The notes: generated by a model not told the origin, from the letters alone. Positions 8,657 through 16,540 are shown, numbered from the stretch's first letter. The stretch is 64,000 nt of DNA from DATFVB01 sp963714035 (GCA_963714035.1 OY970224.1:2604001-2668000), one strand, 5' to 3'. Numbers and translations are program-made.

Positions 8657-8824
8657 CTAACGGGCTATCCGACGGTCGCGCTAACGGGCTATTCAGTTTT
8701 CGCGCTATCGGGCCATTCAGTTCTCGCGCTATCGGGCCATTCAGTTCTCGCGCTATCGGGCCATTCAGTTCTCGCGCTATCGCGCGATTCAGTTCTCGCG
8801 CTAACGCGCGATCGAGAACTTCAC
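8657..8824. repeat. Tandem array of seven 24-bp units derived from a gene end
   Basis: Seven head-to-tail 24-bp units. Three central copies are identical, each starting CTATCGGGCCATTCAGTTCT; the outer copies vary. The last unit overlaps the stop codon and final codons of the DUF2911 gene (leftward, ending at 8801), so the array looks like repeated amplification of that gene's 3' end. Read leftward, each unit contains a TGA and a TAG, so it is not coding in frame with its neighbour. There are no spacers, so this is not a CRISPR array. Confidence 0.85.
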
Positions 8825-9442
8825 GAGCGCCTCGGTCGTCTCCCATTCCATGGCGAGCGTTCCGCCGGACTCCGTCATGTCGAGGAACGAGAAGGTGAAC
8901 TGCTCGACGGAGTGCGGGAGGCGCGACAGAGTCATCGGGGCTCGAAGGACGTCCCACTTCGGGTCGTAGCCGAAGGATCCCCACATCGCGACTTTCTCGT
9001 TCGGGTCGTATTTGTCCTGGGTCTTCTGCGTGGACAGGATGAGCGTCCAGCCGGACTCCTTCAGATCCACCAGGACGTCGTACGTGCCGGGCGCGAGCGC
9101 CTTGCCGGCGATGACGATCGGGACTTCCGTCGAGAGCTTCGTGGTCGGCCCGGCGCCCGCGCGCCACACGGGCGCTCCCGCGTCGACGCCCTTTCCGTAG
9201 TCCGCGCCGGCGCCGAAGATGTTCTTTCGTCCGCGGAGGATCGGGCGGCCGTAATCGACTTCGATCCACTTTCCGCCGGAATACTGAGGGCCGCCGCCGC
9301 CCGAGGCCGCCGTCCACGAGCCGCCGACCTGTGCCGAAGCCGTGCCGGGCGGGGAGAGCGGCTTCGTCTGCTGCTGTGCCCACACCGCGGCGGCGAGAGA
9401 TGCCAGTGCCAGGACCAGAATCGTCGTGCTCGTTCTCTTCAC
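8801..9442 (-). CDS. DUF2911 secreted protein
   Basis: 213 residues. The start is the GTG at 9442, which overlaps the upstream gene's TGA (GTGA) and follows GGAGGACAA. A signal peptide ends near AAVWAQ. The body matches the DUF2911 family: VDYGRPILRGRKNIFGA near residue 70, the TYDVLVDLKESGWTLILST block, and WGSFGYDPKWDVLRAPM. The family is common in secreted proteins of Bacteroidota and Acidobacteriota and has no assigned biochemical role. It is fourth in a tightly packed leftward cluster. The last codons (SIAR-stop) are the source of the tandem repeat just downstream. Confidence 0.85.
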   Translation of the reverse strand: MKRTSTTILVLALASLAAAVWAQQQTKPLSPPGTASAQVGGSWTAASGGGGPQYSGGKWIEVDYGRPILRGRKNIFGAGADYGKGVDAGAPVWRAGAGPTTKLSTEVPIVIAGKALAPGTYDVLVDLKESGWTLILSTQKTQDKYDPNEKVAMWGSFGYDPKWDVLRAPMTLSRLPHSVEQFTFSFLDMTESGGTLAMEWETTEALVKFSIAR

Positions 9443-10032
9443 TTGTCCTCCTTGACGCGAGCGTCGGTCGCGATCCAGTTCGGTTCCCAGGTCTTTCCGC
9501 CGTCGATCGAGAACGCCTGCTCGAACCGGCACGAATCCACGCCCGTCGGCATGATGACGAATCGCACGAAGACCGCGCGGCCGTCGAACGTCTCGAAGTC
9601 GTAGAACTCCCCGCGGCCTTTCGCGAATTCGCCAACCGTCGGAGGCGAGAGCGACCCGCTCGCGCTGTTGGCGAAGTTCAAGCTCCACTGGCGGGAGCGC
9701 GGATCGTAGAGGCGCAGGCTCAGCCCTTCGAGATGTCCCTCCGGGCCGTCCACCTCGAGCTCGACGAGGTTCGCCCGCCCCTCCCAGACCTTGCGCACGA
9801 CGGTGGTGCCCGCGTAATCGACCCACTGCGACGAGCCCGACAGAGGATGCTGGAGGCGCGAGAGATGCGTCCTCCATGCGCCGATCTCGAAGTCGAAATC
9901 GCGCGATCCGTCGCGCCGCCCGGGGTCTCCCGGCGTCCCCGAGCTCTCCGCGGCGACGCACAGGAGCAGCAGAAAGGCCGCGAGGAAGCTCCGGGCCGAC
10001 GGCGCCCGCGCCGGCGCCTTCACGGCAGCCAT
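9439..10032 (-). CDS. Secreted DUF1579-like protein, paralogue B
   Basis: 197 residues with an N-terminal signal peptide (LAAFLLLLCVAAES). The core repeats the plan of the first gene of the cluster: FDFEIGAWRTHLSRLQHPLSG, WVDYAGTTVVRKVWEGRANL, GLSLRLYDPRSRQWSL, GEFAKGRGEFYDFETF and FSIDGGKTWEPNWIATD. These blocks align well with the 10883-11479 protein, so the two are duplicates. It overlaps the NIPSNAP gene by 13 bp at its start and the DUF2911 gene by 4 bp at its end, which indicates one operon. Function unknown. Confidence 0.8.
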   Translation of the reverse strand: MAAVKAPARAPSARSFLAAFLLLLCVAAESSGTPGDPGRRDGSRDFDFEIGAWRTHLSRLQHPLSGSSQWVDYAGTTVVRKVWEGRANLVELEVDGPEGHLEGLSLRLYDPRSRQWSLNFANSASGSLSPPTVGEFAKGRGEFYDFETFDGRAVFVRFVIMPTGVDSCRFEQAFSIDGGKTWEPNWIATDARVKEDK

Positions 10033-10886
10033 CGAAGCCGCGAGCGCCGGGTCGGCTGCAGCACGACGAATTCCGGTTCGCCGCGGAGCAGTCCGAATGA
10101 CGCAAGCTCACGCGCCGAGCCTTCTGCCGCGGTCCGCACGGCCTTCAACGCTTCCTCGTTCTCGACGATCCCGAGCCACACGACGAACGGTCCGTCCGTG
10201 CGGATCGGGAGGCGCGGAAAGTTGTTGGGCACGTCGAGTGTCGCGAGCAGTCCCGCCTCGCGGGCGCCTGCCGCGCGGCAATCCGCGAGAGTTTTCCCGG
10301 CGCGCGCGGCGAACGCGTCGACCTCTCCCGCCTTCACCGCGAAGATCTGCGCCACGACGATTCCCCGGGCGCCCGCCAGCTCTCGGACCGGATCGACAGC
10401 CGGAAGGACCGTGAGCCCGCGGGCCGCGAGCGGGGCCAGCAGCAGGACGTCGTCGCTGTCGAGGAGGATGTCGTTCATCGTCGTCCGGTGTTCTTTCCAG
10501 AGCGGCCCGTCGTAGAAGGCCCCGTTGACCGCCGCCCGCTCATCCAGCGAATGGAAGCCCCGGATCCAGGTGAACCGCGCCGGATCGTCCCTTTCGAGGA
10601 ACTGGCCGAAGGCGATCGCGCCGAGCTGCTCGAACGCTTCCGGAAAGAAGCTCTCGAAGTAGTCGGCGAAGTGCTGCCGCTCTTCTTTCTTGATCGTGTA
10701 GCGGCGGAATTCGACGACCGGGAAATCTCCCAGGTGCGCGACGGCGCTCGCCGCGGGACCGGCGGCCGCCGCCAGGGCCGCTGCGCCCGCCGCCGGGAGG
10801 GCCACGGCACCGACCGCCGCAAGGGCCACGGCACCGACCGCCGGGAGGGCCACAGCACCGACCACCGTATGCATCCCGGCGCTCAC
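10020..10886 (-). CDS. NIPSNAP-family protein with repetitive N-terminus
   Basis: 288 residues from the GTG at 10886, which overlaps the preceding TGA as GTGA; an ATG at 10874 is the alternative. After an Ala/Val-rich N-terminus come two NIPSNAP-like ferredoxin-fold regions: VVEFRRYTIKKEERQHFADY with FGQFLERDDPARFTWIRGF in the first half, and FPRLPIRTDGPFVVWLGIV in the second. NIPSNAP proteins are small dimeric alpha/beta-barrel-like proteins of unclear function. The N-terminus contains in-frame 8-residue repeats (VGAVALPA) and may act as an unusual hydrophobic export signal. It sits between the two DUF1579-like paralogues. Confidence 0.75.
   Translation of the reverse strand: MSAGMHTVVGAVALPAVGAVALAAVGAVALPAAGAAALAAAAGPAASAVAHLGDFPVVEFRRYTIKKEERQHFADYFESFFPEAFEQLGAIAFGQFLERDDPARFTWIRGFHSLDERAAVNGAFYDGPLWKEHRTTMNDILLDSDDVLLLAPLAARGLTVLPAVDPVRELAGARGIVVAQIFAVKAGEVDAFAARAGKTLADCRAAGAREAGLLATLDVPNNFPRLPIRTDGPFVVWLGIVENEEALKAVRTAAEGSARELASFGLLRGEPEFVVLQPTRRSRLRWLP
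10767..10862 (-). repeat. In-frame 24-bp tandem repeat in NIPSNAP gene
   Basis: Three near-identical 24-bp units (10791-10862) and a decayed fourth (10767-10790) encode VGAVALPA, VGAVALAA, VGAVALPA and AGAAALAA. The unit length equals that of the arrays at 8657-8824 and 46910-46981. Confidence 0.75.
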
Positions 10887-11479
10887 CGCGCGCTCCCGAC
10901 CCGCGTCTGGTCCGTGATCCAGTTGACTTCCCAGGTTTTCCCGCCGTCCTCCGAGAACGACTGCTCGAAATGCGGCGTCGCGTTCATGTTCGTCCAGACG
11001 AATCGGCAGAGGATGCTTCGTCCGTCCTTGGCGATCTGGGCGGTGAACTCGCCCCGTCCATTTCTGAATTCGCCGACCTGCGGCGGGTCGATGGCGCCGT
11101 CCCGGCTGTTGCCCCAGTAGAGGCTCCACTGGTGACTCGTCGGGTTGTACGTGCGAAGGGTCAGGCCTTCGATGTGCCCCGCCGGGCTGTCGAGCTCGAC
11201 CTGGTCGAGCTGGGCGCGGCCGTCCCAGATCTTCACGCACGTGCCGGTCCCTTCGAATTCGACCCAGTCTTTCGATCCCGACAGCGGACGCTGCAGGCGT
11301 TTCAGGTGGTATTTCCACGAACCGAGAAGCGGGTCGAAATCGTGCTGTCCGTCCCGCTGCACGGCGGCCGGCGGGATCTCCGAGGCCGGGACGACCGGCT
11401 TCTGCTGCGCGAAGCTCCGAAACGGCGGCGTCAGGAAGACCAGGGCGCACGCGAGGAGATGGGTTCGGTAGTCCTTCAT
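10883..11479 (-). CDS. Secreted DUF1579-like protein, paralogue A
   Basis: 198 residues from the ATG at 11479, preceded by GGAGGAAACG. A signal peptide (HLLACALVFLTPPFRSFAQ) leads into FDPLLGSWKYHLKRLQRPLSG, WVEFEGTGTCVKIWDGRAQL, GLTLRTYNPTSHQWSLYWGN and FSEDGGKTWEVNWI. This is the DUF1579-like pattern and closely matches paralogue B. It is the first gene of the leftward cluster and is divergent from the MocR-type regulator, with about 70 bp between them. No enzymatic role is known for the family. Confidence 0.8.
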   Translation of the reverse strand: MKDYRTHLLACALVFLTPPFRSFAQQKPVVPASEIPPAAVQRDGQHDFDPLLGSWKYHLKRLQRPLSGSKDWVEFEGTGTCVKIWDGRAQLDQVELDSPAGHIEGLTLRTYNPTSHQWSLYWGNSRDGAIDPPQVGEFRNGRGEFTAQIAKDGRSILCRFVWTNMNATPHFEQSFSEDGGKTWEVNWITDQTRVGSAR

Positions 11480-11552
11480 CGTTTCCTCCTGCCAGCCGCC
11501 ATCCTTTCGCCGCGGAGGGATCACCTCAATAGCCACTTTTATTCGATCTGGC
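11480..11552. promoter_or_regulatory. Divergent promoter region between cluster and MocR regulator
   Basis: A 73-bp gap between divergent start codons must carry promoters for both directions. It includes an A+T-rich island, AGCCACTTTTATTCGATC, near 11530, unusual for this G+C-rich region. MocR/PdxR-type regulators usually bind repeats in such shared regions; I saw no convincing direct repeat. The assignment is positional. Confidence 0.4.
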
Positions 11553-13055
11553 ATGACCATTATGATTCTCCCGATGAAGCGCGCGGCGCCGGCCCTCGTC
11601 CCGGCGATCCCGATCGACCGGCGATCGACGGCGCCGCTCTATCGCCAGCTCTATGACGGCTTCCGGGACGCGATCCTCGACCGGCGGCTGATCGCCGGAC
11701 AGAGGATCCCGTCTTCCCGATCGCTCGCGGACGAGCTCGGGATCTCGCGTCTCCCGGTCGTCACCGCCTTCGAGCAGCTCGTCGCGGAGGGATACTTCGA
11801 GAGCGGGATCGGCTCGGGAACGTTCGTCGCGGGGAGCGTTCCGTCCGCCCCTCGCCGCGCGGCCGGCGAGAGATCGGCCAGCATCCCGGCGTCTCGACGC
11901 GGGGCGGCCTCGCACGAGTCCGATTTCCTGCTCGGCCGGGAAAAAGATCCCTGGCTCGGCGGGCGCGGCGCGTTCCGTGTCAGCCGGCCGGCGCTCGATC
12001 ATTTTCCGTTCGACGTCTGGTCGAGGCTCGTCGGCCGCCATTCCCGGAACATGCACCGGGAACCGGGGGCCTGGACCTACGGCGATCCGATGGGGCATCG
12101 GCCGTTTCGCGAGGCGGTGGCCGCATACCTGAGAACTTCGCGAGCCGTCGTCTGCGAGCCGGAACAGATCATGGTCGTCCACGGCTCGCAGCACGCGCTG
12201 GATCTGACGGCGCGGGTCCTTCTCGATCCGGGCAGCCCGGTCTGGACCGAAGAGCCGGGGTACATCGGCGTGCGGGACGTCCTCCGCCTCCGCGGCGCGC
12301 GGCTCGTTCCCGTGCCGGTCGACGGCGAAGGGCTCAATGTCTCCGTCGGCGTCGAGCGGGCCCCTCGGGCGCGCGCCGCCTACGTGACGCCGTCGCACGA
12401 GTACCCGCTCGGGATGACGATGAGCCTTTCGCGTCGCCTCGAGCTCCTCGACTGGGCCCGCCGCAGCGGCTCCTGGATCGTCGAGGACGACTACGACAGC
12501 GAGTACCGTTACGAGAGCCTCCCGATCGCCTCGCTCCAGGGGCTCGACCGCGACTCGCGCGTGCTTTACACGGGAACGTTCAGCAAGGTCCTCTTTCCCG
12601 CGCTTCGCATCGGTTACATGGTCATTCCGGAGCCGCTCCTTCCGCGGTTCGCCGCGGTCCGCGCCGCGACGGACGACTTTCCGCCGGTCTTCGTGCAGGC
12701 GGTGCTCGCCGACTTCCTCCGGGAGGGACACTTCGCTCGGCACATCCGGAGGATGCGAATCCTCTACGGCGAACGCCGAGCGGCGCTCGCGGCCGCGATT
12801 GCGGATGAGCTCGGCGATGCGTTGACCGTCCTGCGCGGCGAAGCCGGAATGCATCTCGTCGCGATGCTCCCGAAGGGACGAAACGATCACGAGCTGTCGG
12901 TCCGCGCGGCGCGGCGGGGACTCTGGGCGATGCCGCTCTCGTCCTGCTACTTCGGCAGGGCGTCGCGGCAGGGCTTCGTGCTCGGATTCGGCGGCACGGA
13001 CGTTCCCGAGATTCGCGAGGGCGTCGGGAAGTTGAAGGGCGTTCTGGAGGAGTGA
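11553..13055 (+). CDS. MocR/PdxR-type regulator (GntR HTH plus aminotransferase-like domain)
   Basis: About 500 residues. The N-terminal winged helix is GntR-type: PLYRQLYDGFRDAILDRRLI, then IPSSRSLADELGISRLPVV and YFESGIGSGTFV. The large C-terminal domain is a fold-type-I aminotransferase-like region: WTYGDPMGHRPFREAVAAYL, YVTPSHEYPLGMTMS, IVEDDYDSEYRYES and the PLP-lysine motif YTGTFSKVLFPALRIGY. Such proteins sense pyridoxal phosphate or an amino-acid adduct and act as transcription factors rather than transaminases. It is divergent from the DUF1579/NIPSNAP/DUF2911 cluster, which is its likely target by position. The start is uncertain between 11553 and the ATG at 11574. Confidence 0.88.
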   Translation: MTIMILPMKRAAPALVPAIPIDRRSTAPLYRQLYDGFRDAILDRRLIAGQRIPSSRSLADELGISRLPVVTAFEQLVAEGYFESGIGSGTFVAGSVPSAPRRAAGERSASIPASRRGAASHESDFLLGREKDPWLGGRGAFRVSRPALDHFPFDVWSRLVGRHSRNMHREPGAWTYGDPMGHRPFREAVAAYLRTSRAVVCEPEQIMVVHGSQHALDLTARVLLDPGSPVWTEEPGYIGVRDVLRLRGARLVPVPVDGEGLNVSVGVERAPRARAAYVTPSHEYPLGMTMSLSRRLELLDWARRSGSWIVEDDYDSEYRYESLPIASLQGLDRDSRVLYTGTFSKVLFPALRIGYMVIPEPLLPRFAAVRAATDDFPPVFVQAVLADFLREGHFARHIRRMRILYGERRAALAAAIADELGDALTVLRGEAGMHLVAMLPKGRNDHELSVRAARRGLWAMPLSSCYFGRASRQGFVLGFGGTDVPEIREGVGKLKGVLEE

Positions 13056-13074
13056 GCGGATCGGTTCATTCCAA

Positions 13075-13193
13075 ACCCGGTAACCCTGGCGAAGGCGGGA
13101 GGGATCGGGGTCGCGGCTTTGAAACCGGGTCCCGCGACCGGGATTCCTCGTCGCGCCGCTTCTCGGAATGACAAACGGGTCGGTCATCCTGAG
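13075..13193. repeat. Dispersed repeat fragment with GGAATGAC-type end
   Basis: Contains GGGATTCCTCGTCGCGCCGC and ends CTCGGAATGACA (13162-13173), matching the right end of the 13832-13961 element. A second, opposite-facing end, GGTCATCCTGAG, begins about 10 bp further on. It lies between the regulator and the toxin-antitoxin pair. Confidence 0.5.
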
Positions 13194-13262
13194 CGAGGCG
13201 AAAGATCTGCTTCGTCTCCCAGCCCACCGCGCCGTGTATTACAATGCGCTACGGAGGCATAC

Positions 13263-13508
13263 ATGTCCGTTCCCTTCTCCGTTCGCCTTCCCGACAAAGA
13301 CGCGAAGGCCCTCGAAGCGCTCGCCGGCGCCACCGATCGCTCGAAGAGCTATCTCGTGCAGAAGGCGGTCGAAAGCTACCTGGCGGAATACGCTGACTAC
13401 GCGGTCGCGCTCGATCGCCTGCGCGACAAGGACGACGCGATCATTTCGGGAGCGGCCCTTCGCCGGAGACTTTCTCGACCCGCGAGACTGAAGACCGTTC
13501 GCCGTTAG
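13263..13508 (+). CDS. RHH-type antitoxin of a RelE/ParE module
   Basis: 81 residues. The ATG at 13263 is chosen over longer in-frame starts because TACGGAGGCATAC precedes it and the N-terminus then reads SVPFSVRLPDKDAKALEALA, the ribbon of a ribbon-helix-helix antitoxin, followed by RSKSYLVQKAVESYLAEY. It should bind DNA as a dimer and neutralise the toxin encoded directly after it. A TACAAT -10-like sequence lies at 13240-13245. The C-terminal tail is basic, as expected for toxin contact. The toxin gene begins at the base after this stop codon. Confidence 0.85.
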   Translation: MSVPFSVRLPDKDAKALEALAGATDRSKSYLVQKAVESYLAEYADYAVALDRLRDKDDAIISGAALRRRLSRPARLKTVRR

Positions 13509-13778
13509 ATGACCGTTCGGATCGAGTACAAGGCCTCGGTCGCGGGCGACCTCCGGCGGCTCGATCGCGCCGCCGCGGAGAAGGTCTTGCGCGAGATCGA
13601 ACGTCGGCTCGGCGACCCTGCCCGGGGCGGGTCGCCGTTGTCGGGCGAGTTTGCCGGTCTCTGGCGGCTCCGTGTCGGCGACTATCGGGTCATTTACGCG
13701 AGGCACGCTGCCGGTTTCCTCGTGCTCCGGATCGCGCATCGACGGGAGGTCTATCGTTCAGGGCTGCGGTCATCGTAA
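13509..13778 (+). CDS. RelE/ParE-family toxin
   Basis: 89 residues, starting immediately after the antitoxin stop. The sequence IEYKASVAGDLRRLDRAAAE, then PLSGEFAGLWRLRVGDYRVI and LVLRIAHRREVYR, is the standard RelE/ParE fold pattern, with the conserved WRLRVGDYRVIY strand and C-terminal HRREVYR. RelE members cut ribosome-bound mRNA and ParE members poison gyrase; the sequence does not show which applies here. The pair is probably autoregulated by the antitoxin-toxin complex. It is flanked on both sides by dispersed repeats, consistent with a mobile module. Confidence 0.88.
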   Translation: MTVRIEYKASVAGDLRRLDRAAAEKVLREIERRLGDPARGGSPLSGEFAGLWRLRVGDYRVIYARHAAGFLVLRIAHRREVYRSGLRSS

Positions 13779-13831
13779 GTTCCTTCTTGCGTCCCGTCCG
13801 TCGGCGATCTCTTGCATTCCTGATCGCCCTT

Positions 13832-13961
13832 CCGGTCATCCCGAGCAAAGCGAGGGATCGCGGTCGCGGCACTGGCCCGGACCCCGGCGACCGGGATTCC
13901 TCGTCGCTTCCGCCTCCGCTCTCCGAGCTACGGCGGACAAGTCGTTTCTCGGAATGACCGG
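13832..13961. repeat. Dispersed repeat with inverted ends CCGGTCATCCCGAG
   Basis: A 130-bp element beginning CCGGTCATCCCGAG and ending CTCGGAATGACCGG (one mismatch between the inverted ends). The interior contains TCGTCGCTTCCGCCTCCGCT and CTACGGCGGACAAGTC, shared with the 14.8-14.9 kb block and, as complement, with 7856-8102. No gene is present. Confidence 0.65.
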
Positions 13962-14059
13962 GAAGGGCTCGCCCTCAGAATGAACCGGTGGCGGGGTCCC
14001 GACGCGAAACTCTGCAACTCGGAACTCGCCAACTGGCGGCGGCGCCTCTGCTCCGCCGC

Positions 14060-14773
14060 CTAGAACGTCGCGAACGACTTCGTCCGGAATGCCTCGCAGC
14101 GCGCCGACAGCGGGCACACCTCGCAGCGCGGGTTGTTCCTCTTGCAGACCTCCTGTCCGTGGCGGCGCAGGAGCTCGCGGGCGGCGATGAGCTTCGGCAA
14201 CGTCGAAGGAAGCTCCGACCCGGTCGATTCGGCGGCCGAGCGATAGACACGCCCGTAATCCTTCTCCATCTTCGCGAATCCGAGACGCACGAGCACGCGG
14301 AGCGCGTTCGAATCGGGCGCGAGCGTCCTTGCGGCGCCGTTGTAGAGAAGGATCCTGTCGGCGCCGGGATCGGCAATGCCCGGAAACTTCTTGAGGAGCT
14401 TCCGCGCGGCGGCCGGGTCCGTTTTCACGAGCGACCGCAGCCGCGCGATGCCGATCTCTTCGGCGATCTCCGCGCAGCGCTTCAACCTCGCGGCCCGATC
14501 CGGCGGCCTCATCCCCGAGCCTTCGAGCGCCTCGACGAGCACGGAGTCCGGCACGCCGGCGATCCCCCGCGGCGAAAGGCCGATCCGGTCCCGAATCCTC
14601 GCGAACACCTCCGTGCGCCGCGCGTCGTCGACGAGGTAGGCGCAGCTCTCCCACACGATCATCTCGAAGGGATCCGTCACGGGAGGCTTCGGCGGGCGGC
14701 CGTAAGCCTTCTCGAGGATCGCGATCGCGTCCGCGAGGGGCCAGCGATCAGTCTTCCCGGTGAGCGGGGACAT
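14060..14773 (-). CDS. Endonuclease III-like HhH-GPD protein with 4Fe-4S cluster
   Basis: 237 residues from the ATG at 14773. The HhH-GPD layout is clear: DPFEMIVWESCAYLVDDARR near the N-terminus, a hairpin segment KKFPGIADPGADRILLYNG near residue 125, the catalytic-aspartate region LAPDSNALRVLVRLG, and four C-terminal cysteines spaced C-x6-C-x2-C-x5-C as in Nth/MutY iron-sulphur loops. The position of the lyase lysine of endonuclease III (GxGRKTA) reads DPGADR, so a beta-lyase activity like that of Nth is not expected; a monofunctional glycosylase or degenerate relative is possible. Role: base-excision repair (family inference). Its 5' flank is repeat DNA. Confidence 0.8.
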   Translation of the reverse strand: MSPLTGKTDRWPLADAIAILEKAYGRPPKPPVTDPFEMIVWESCAYLVDDARRTEVFARIRDRIGLSPRGIAGVPDSVLVEALEGSGMRPPDRAARLKRCAEIAEEIGIARLRSLVKTDPAAARKLLKKFPGIADPGADRILLYNGAARTLAPDSNALRVLVRLGFAKMEKDYGRVYRSAAESTGSELPSTLPKLIAARELLRRHGQEVCKRNNPRCEVCPLSARCEAFRTKSFATF

Positions 14774-15040
14774 CGGCAGCGAGTCTAAGGCCGTGCGGGC
14801 CCGGCGACCGAGATGCCTCCCGCCTTCGCCAGGGCTTCCGCCTCCGCCAAGGCTATGGCGAGACGAGTCGGCGCGCATGCGTCGCTTCCGCCTCCGCTCT
14901 CCTACGGCGGACAAGTCACTCCTCGGAATGACAGAGGGGCTACTCGTCAATTCAGCACCCGAAGCCCGCGGCGCTCTTCGCCCGCCCCGACTTTCGACTC
15001 GCCAACTCGGAACTCGCAACCGGCGGCGGCTCCGCCGCCG
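14774..15040. repeat. Gap with dispersed-repeat copy and AACTCG tract
   Basis: Contains GCCTTCGCCAGGGCTTCCG, GTCGCTTCCGCCTCCGCTCT and CTCCTCGGAATGACAGAG (right end of the dispersed element; the left end is missing), then a low-complexity tract of CGACTCGCCAACTCGGAACT type at about 14995-15020 and a GCGGCGGCT-CC-GCCGCCGCT palindrome at the 3' end of the next leftward gene. No gene is supported. Confidence 0.55.
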
Positions 15041-16288
15041 CTAGAACCTCGTTCGGCTCGCGAAGGTCTGACCCGTGTCGTTGGTCGCGTTGTTGACGGT
15101 CACGCCGTAGACGATCGCGCTTCCGGAGACCACGTCGACGACGATCGCGTAGTTCTGATCGATGTTCGGGTTGAGATAGTCCTGGATCGCCTGCTGCTGG
15201 AGCTCGTCGGGGTCGAGGGAACGCGTGAGGGTCCCCACGACCGAGCCGTCCGGCTTCAGCACCGTGATCGCGAGTGTCGCGCCCCCTGCGAGCGACCGCA
15301 CGCCGATGTTCATGCGGTAATGCACGAAATCGTCCGGCGCGAGGAGCCACCCCTCGTCGCCCGTCTGCAAAACGGACGAGTCCCCGAGGCGAACGGTCGG
15401 TTCCGTGAACCCCGACGCGCGGCCGCCGCCGTCGTCGTCGAACACGCGCGTGACGACGAGCGGCGCGTAGCTGAGATTGGGAACGACGTCGATGCTGCCG
15501 AGCCCGGAGACGCCCATGGCGTCGACGACGTCGGGGATCGAGATCGACTGGTGGCTGTGAATCGCATACGGATACGCCGGGTCGAACGGTCCGGCCGGCC
15601 GTCCGATCGGATGGAAGACCAGACTCCCGGCGATGTCGATCGTTCCGGGGTTCACGATCTGCATCGCGGTCTTGAAGTTCGAGGTCGCTCCCTTGAACGA
15701 CCCGGCGCCCGCGATGACGCCGTCCCGGAACTCGGTGCCGCCGGAAAGCGCGATCAGGTTCGGCGACTCGGAAGCCAGGGCGAGGTTCGGCTCCCCGGAA
15801 TAGTCGAAGGTCTGCTCGACGGGACCCGTGAACGCGACCGTGTGCGTCCCGGCCACCGGCGGGCCGAACGACGGGCCGCCGCAGGCGGCCGACGGAATGT
15901 CGATCGCGACGAGGTCGCCCGCCTCGAGCTGCACGGGAGGAGAAATCGCCGCGTCGACGAGCCCCTGGGTGGGAGTCGAGAACGGCCCGCGCGAAGCGAC
16001 GACCGTGAGCGTCGTCGCGCTCGCCGGCGACGGTCGAACGAAGAACAGGTTGAACCCGGCGAAGCAGCCGGCGTTCGGGCCGCCGGTCCAGATCACCGCG
16101 GCGTCGGTGAAGCTTCCCGGGAAGGTGACCGGCCGCGAAATGTCGATGTACTTCTGCTGGTCGGCCGGATTCGGATTGTCGACGATCGGGCTCAGCCCCC
16201 CGGCGCGCGACGTCGCCATCGCCGCTGAGAGACTCGAGGCCGCCATGAGCGCGGCCGCCGCGATCCCGGTGGAGAGTGAGCTTTTCAT
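15041..16288 (-). CDS. Secreted protein of unknown function
   Basis: 415 residues from the ATG at 16288, preceded by AAGGAGGACCCG. A signal peptide is visible (TGIAAAALMAASSLSAAMA). The body is rich in beta-strand-like and Gly/Pro segments (for example FVRPSPASATTLTVVAS, AFTGPVEQTFDYSGEPN, FVHYRMNIGVRSLAGG) and ends NDTGQTFASRTRF. I do not recognise a domain. The GSAIVYGVTVNNATNDTGQ ending resembles secreted proteins in which a last beta-sandwich repeats the phrase 'time and place of difference', but this is only an impression. It appears to be monocistronic. Confidence 0.6.
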   Translation of the reverse strand: MKSSLSTGIAAAALMAASSLSAAMATSRAGGLSPIVDNPNPADQQKYIDISRPVTFPGSFTDAAVIWTGGPNAGCFAGFNLFFVRPSPASATTLTVVASRGPFSTPTQGLVDAAISPPVQLEAGDLVAIDIPSAACGGPSFGPPVAGTHTVAFTGPVEQTFDYSGEPNLALASESPNLIALSGGTEFRDGVIAGAGSFKGATSNFKTAMQIVNPGTIDIAGSLVFHPIGRPAGPFDPAYPYAIHSHQSISIPDVVDAMGVSGLGSIDVVPNLSYAPLVVTRVFDDDGGGRASGFTEPTVRLGDSSVLQTGDEGWLLAPDDFVHYRMNIGVRSLAGGATLAITVLKPDGSVVGTLTRSLDPDELQQQAIQDYLNPNIDQNYAIVVDVVSGSAIVYGVTVNNATNDTGQTFASRTRF

Positions 16289-16329
16289 CGGGTCCTCCTT
16301 CGAGTACCGGCCGGACAGGAATGTTACGC

Positions 16330-16540
16330 CGAAGGCGGCGCGGGTCGCTGCCAGTTGCGGGTTGAGAGTTTGCGAGTTGAGAGTCGGGCGCCGCGGGTGG
16401 CTGCGCCTGCTCGGGGCGGCGGGTGCGGGTCGCCTCAATTCGTCACTCGCCAACTCGCAACTCGTAACCGGCGGCACTTGCCGCCCCAACCCGCCAACTC
16501 GCAACTCGTATCGGGCGGCGCTCCACGCCGCCCGGCGCCG
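16330..16540. repeat. AACTCGCAACTC low-complexity tract
   Basis: The gap is dominated by variants of GTTGCGGGTTGAGAGT and CAACTCGCAACTCGTA, in both orientations, interspersed with GGCGGCG blocks. Similar tracts occur near 14.0, 15.0, 18.1, 52.9, 57.4, 60.3 and 63.0 kb. No gene is supported. Confidence 0.6.

Noticed and set aside
8657..8824. Possible CRISPR array
   Set aside because: Units are contiguous without spacers and derive from a gene end.
11553..13055. Ordinary aminotransferase
   Set aside because: The GntR-type winged helix at the N-terminus makes it a MocR-type regulator.
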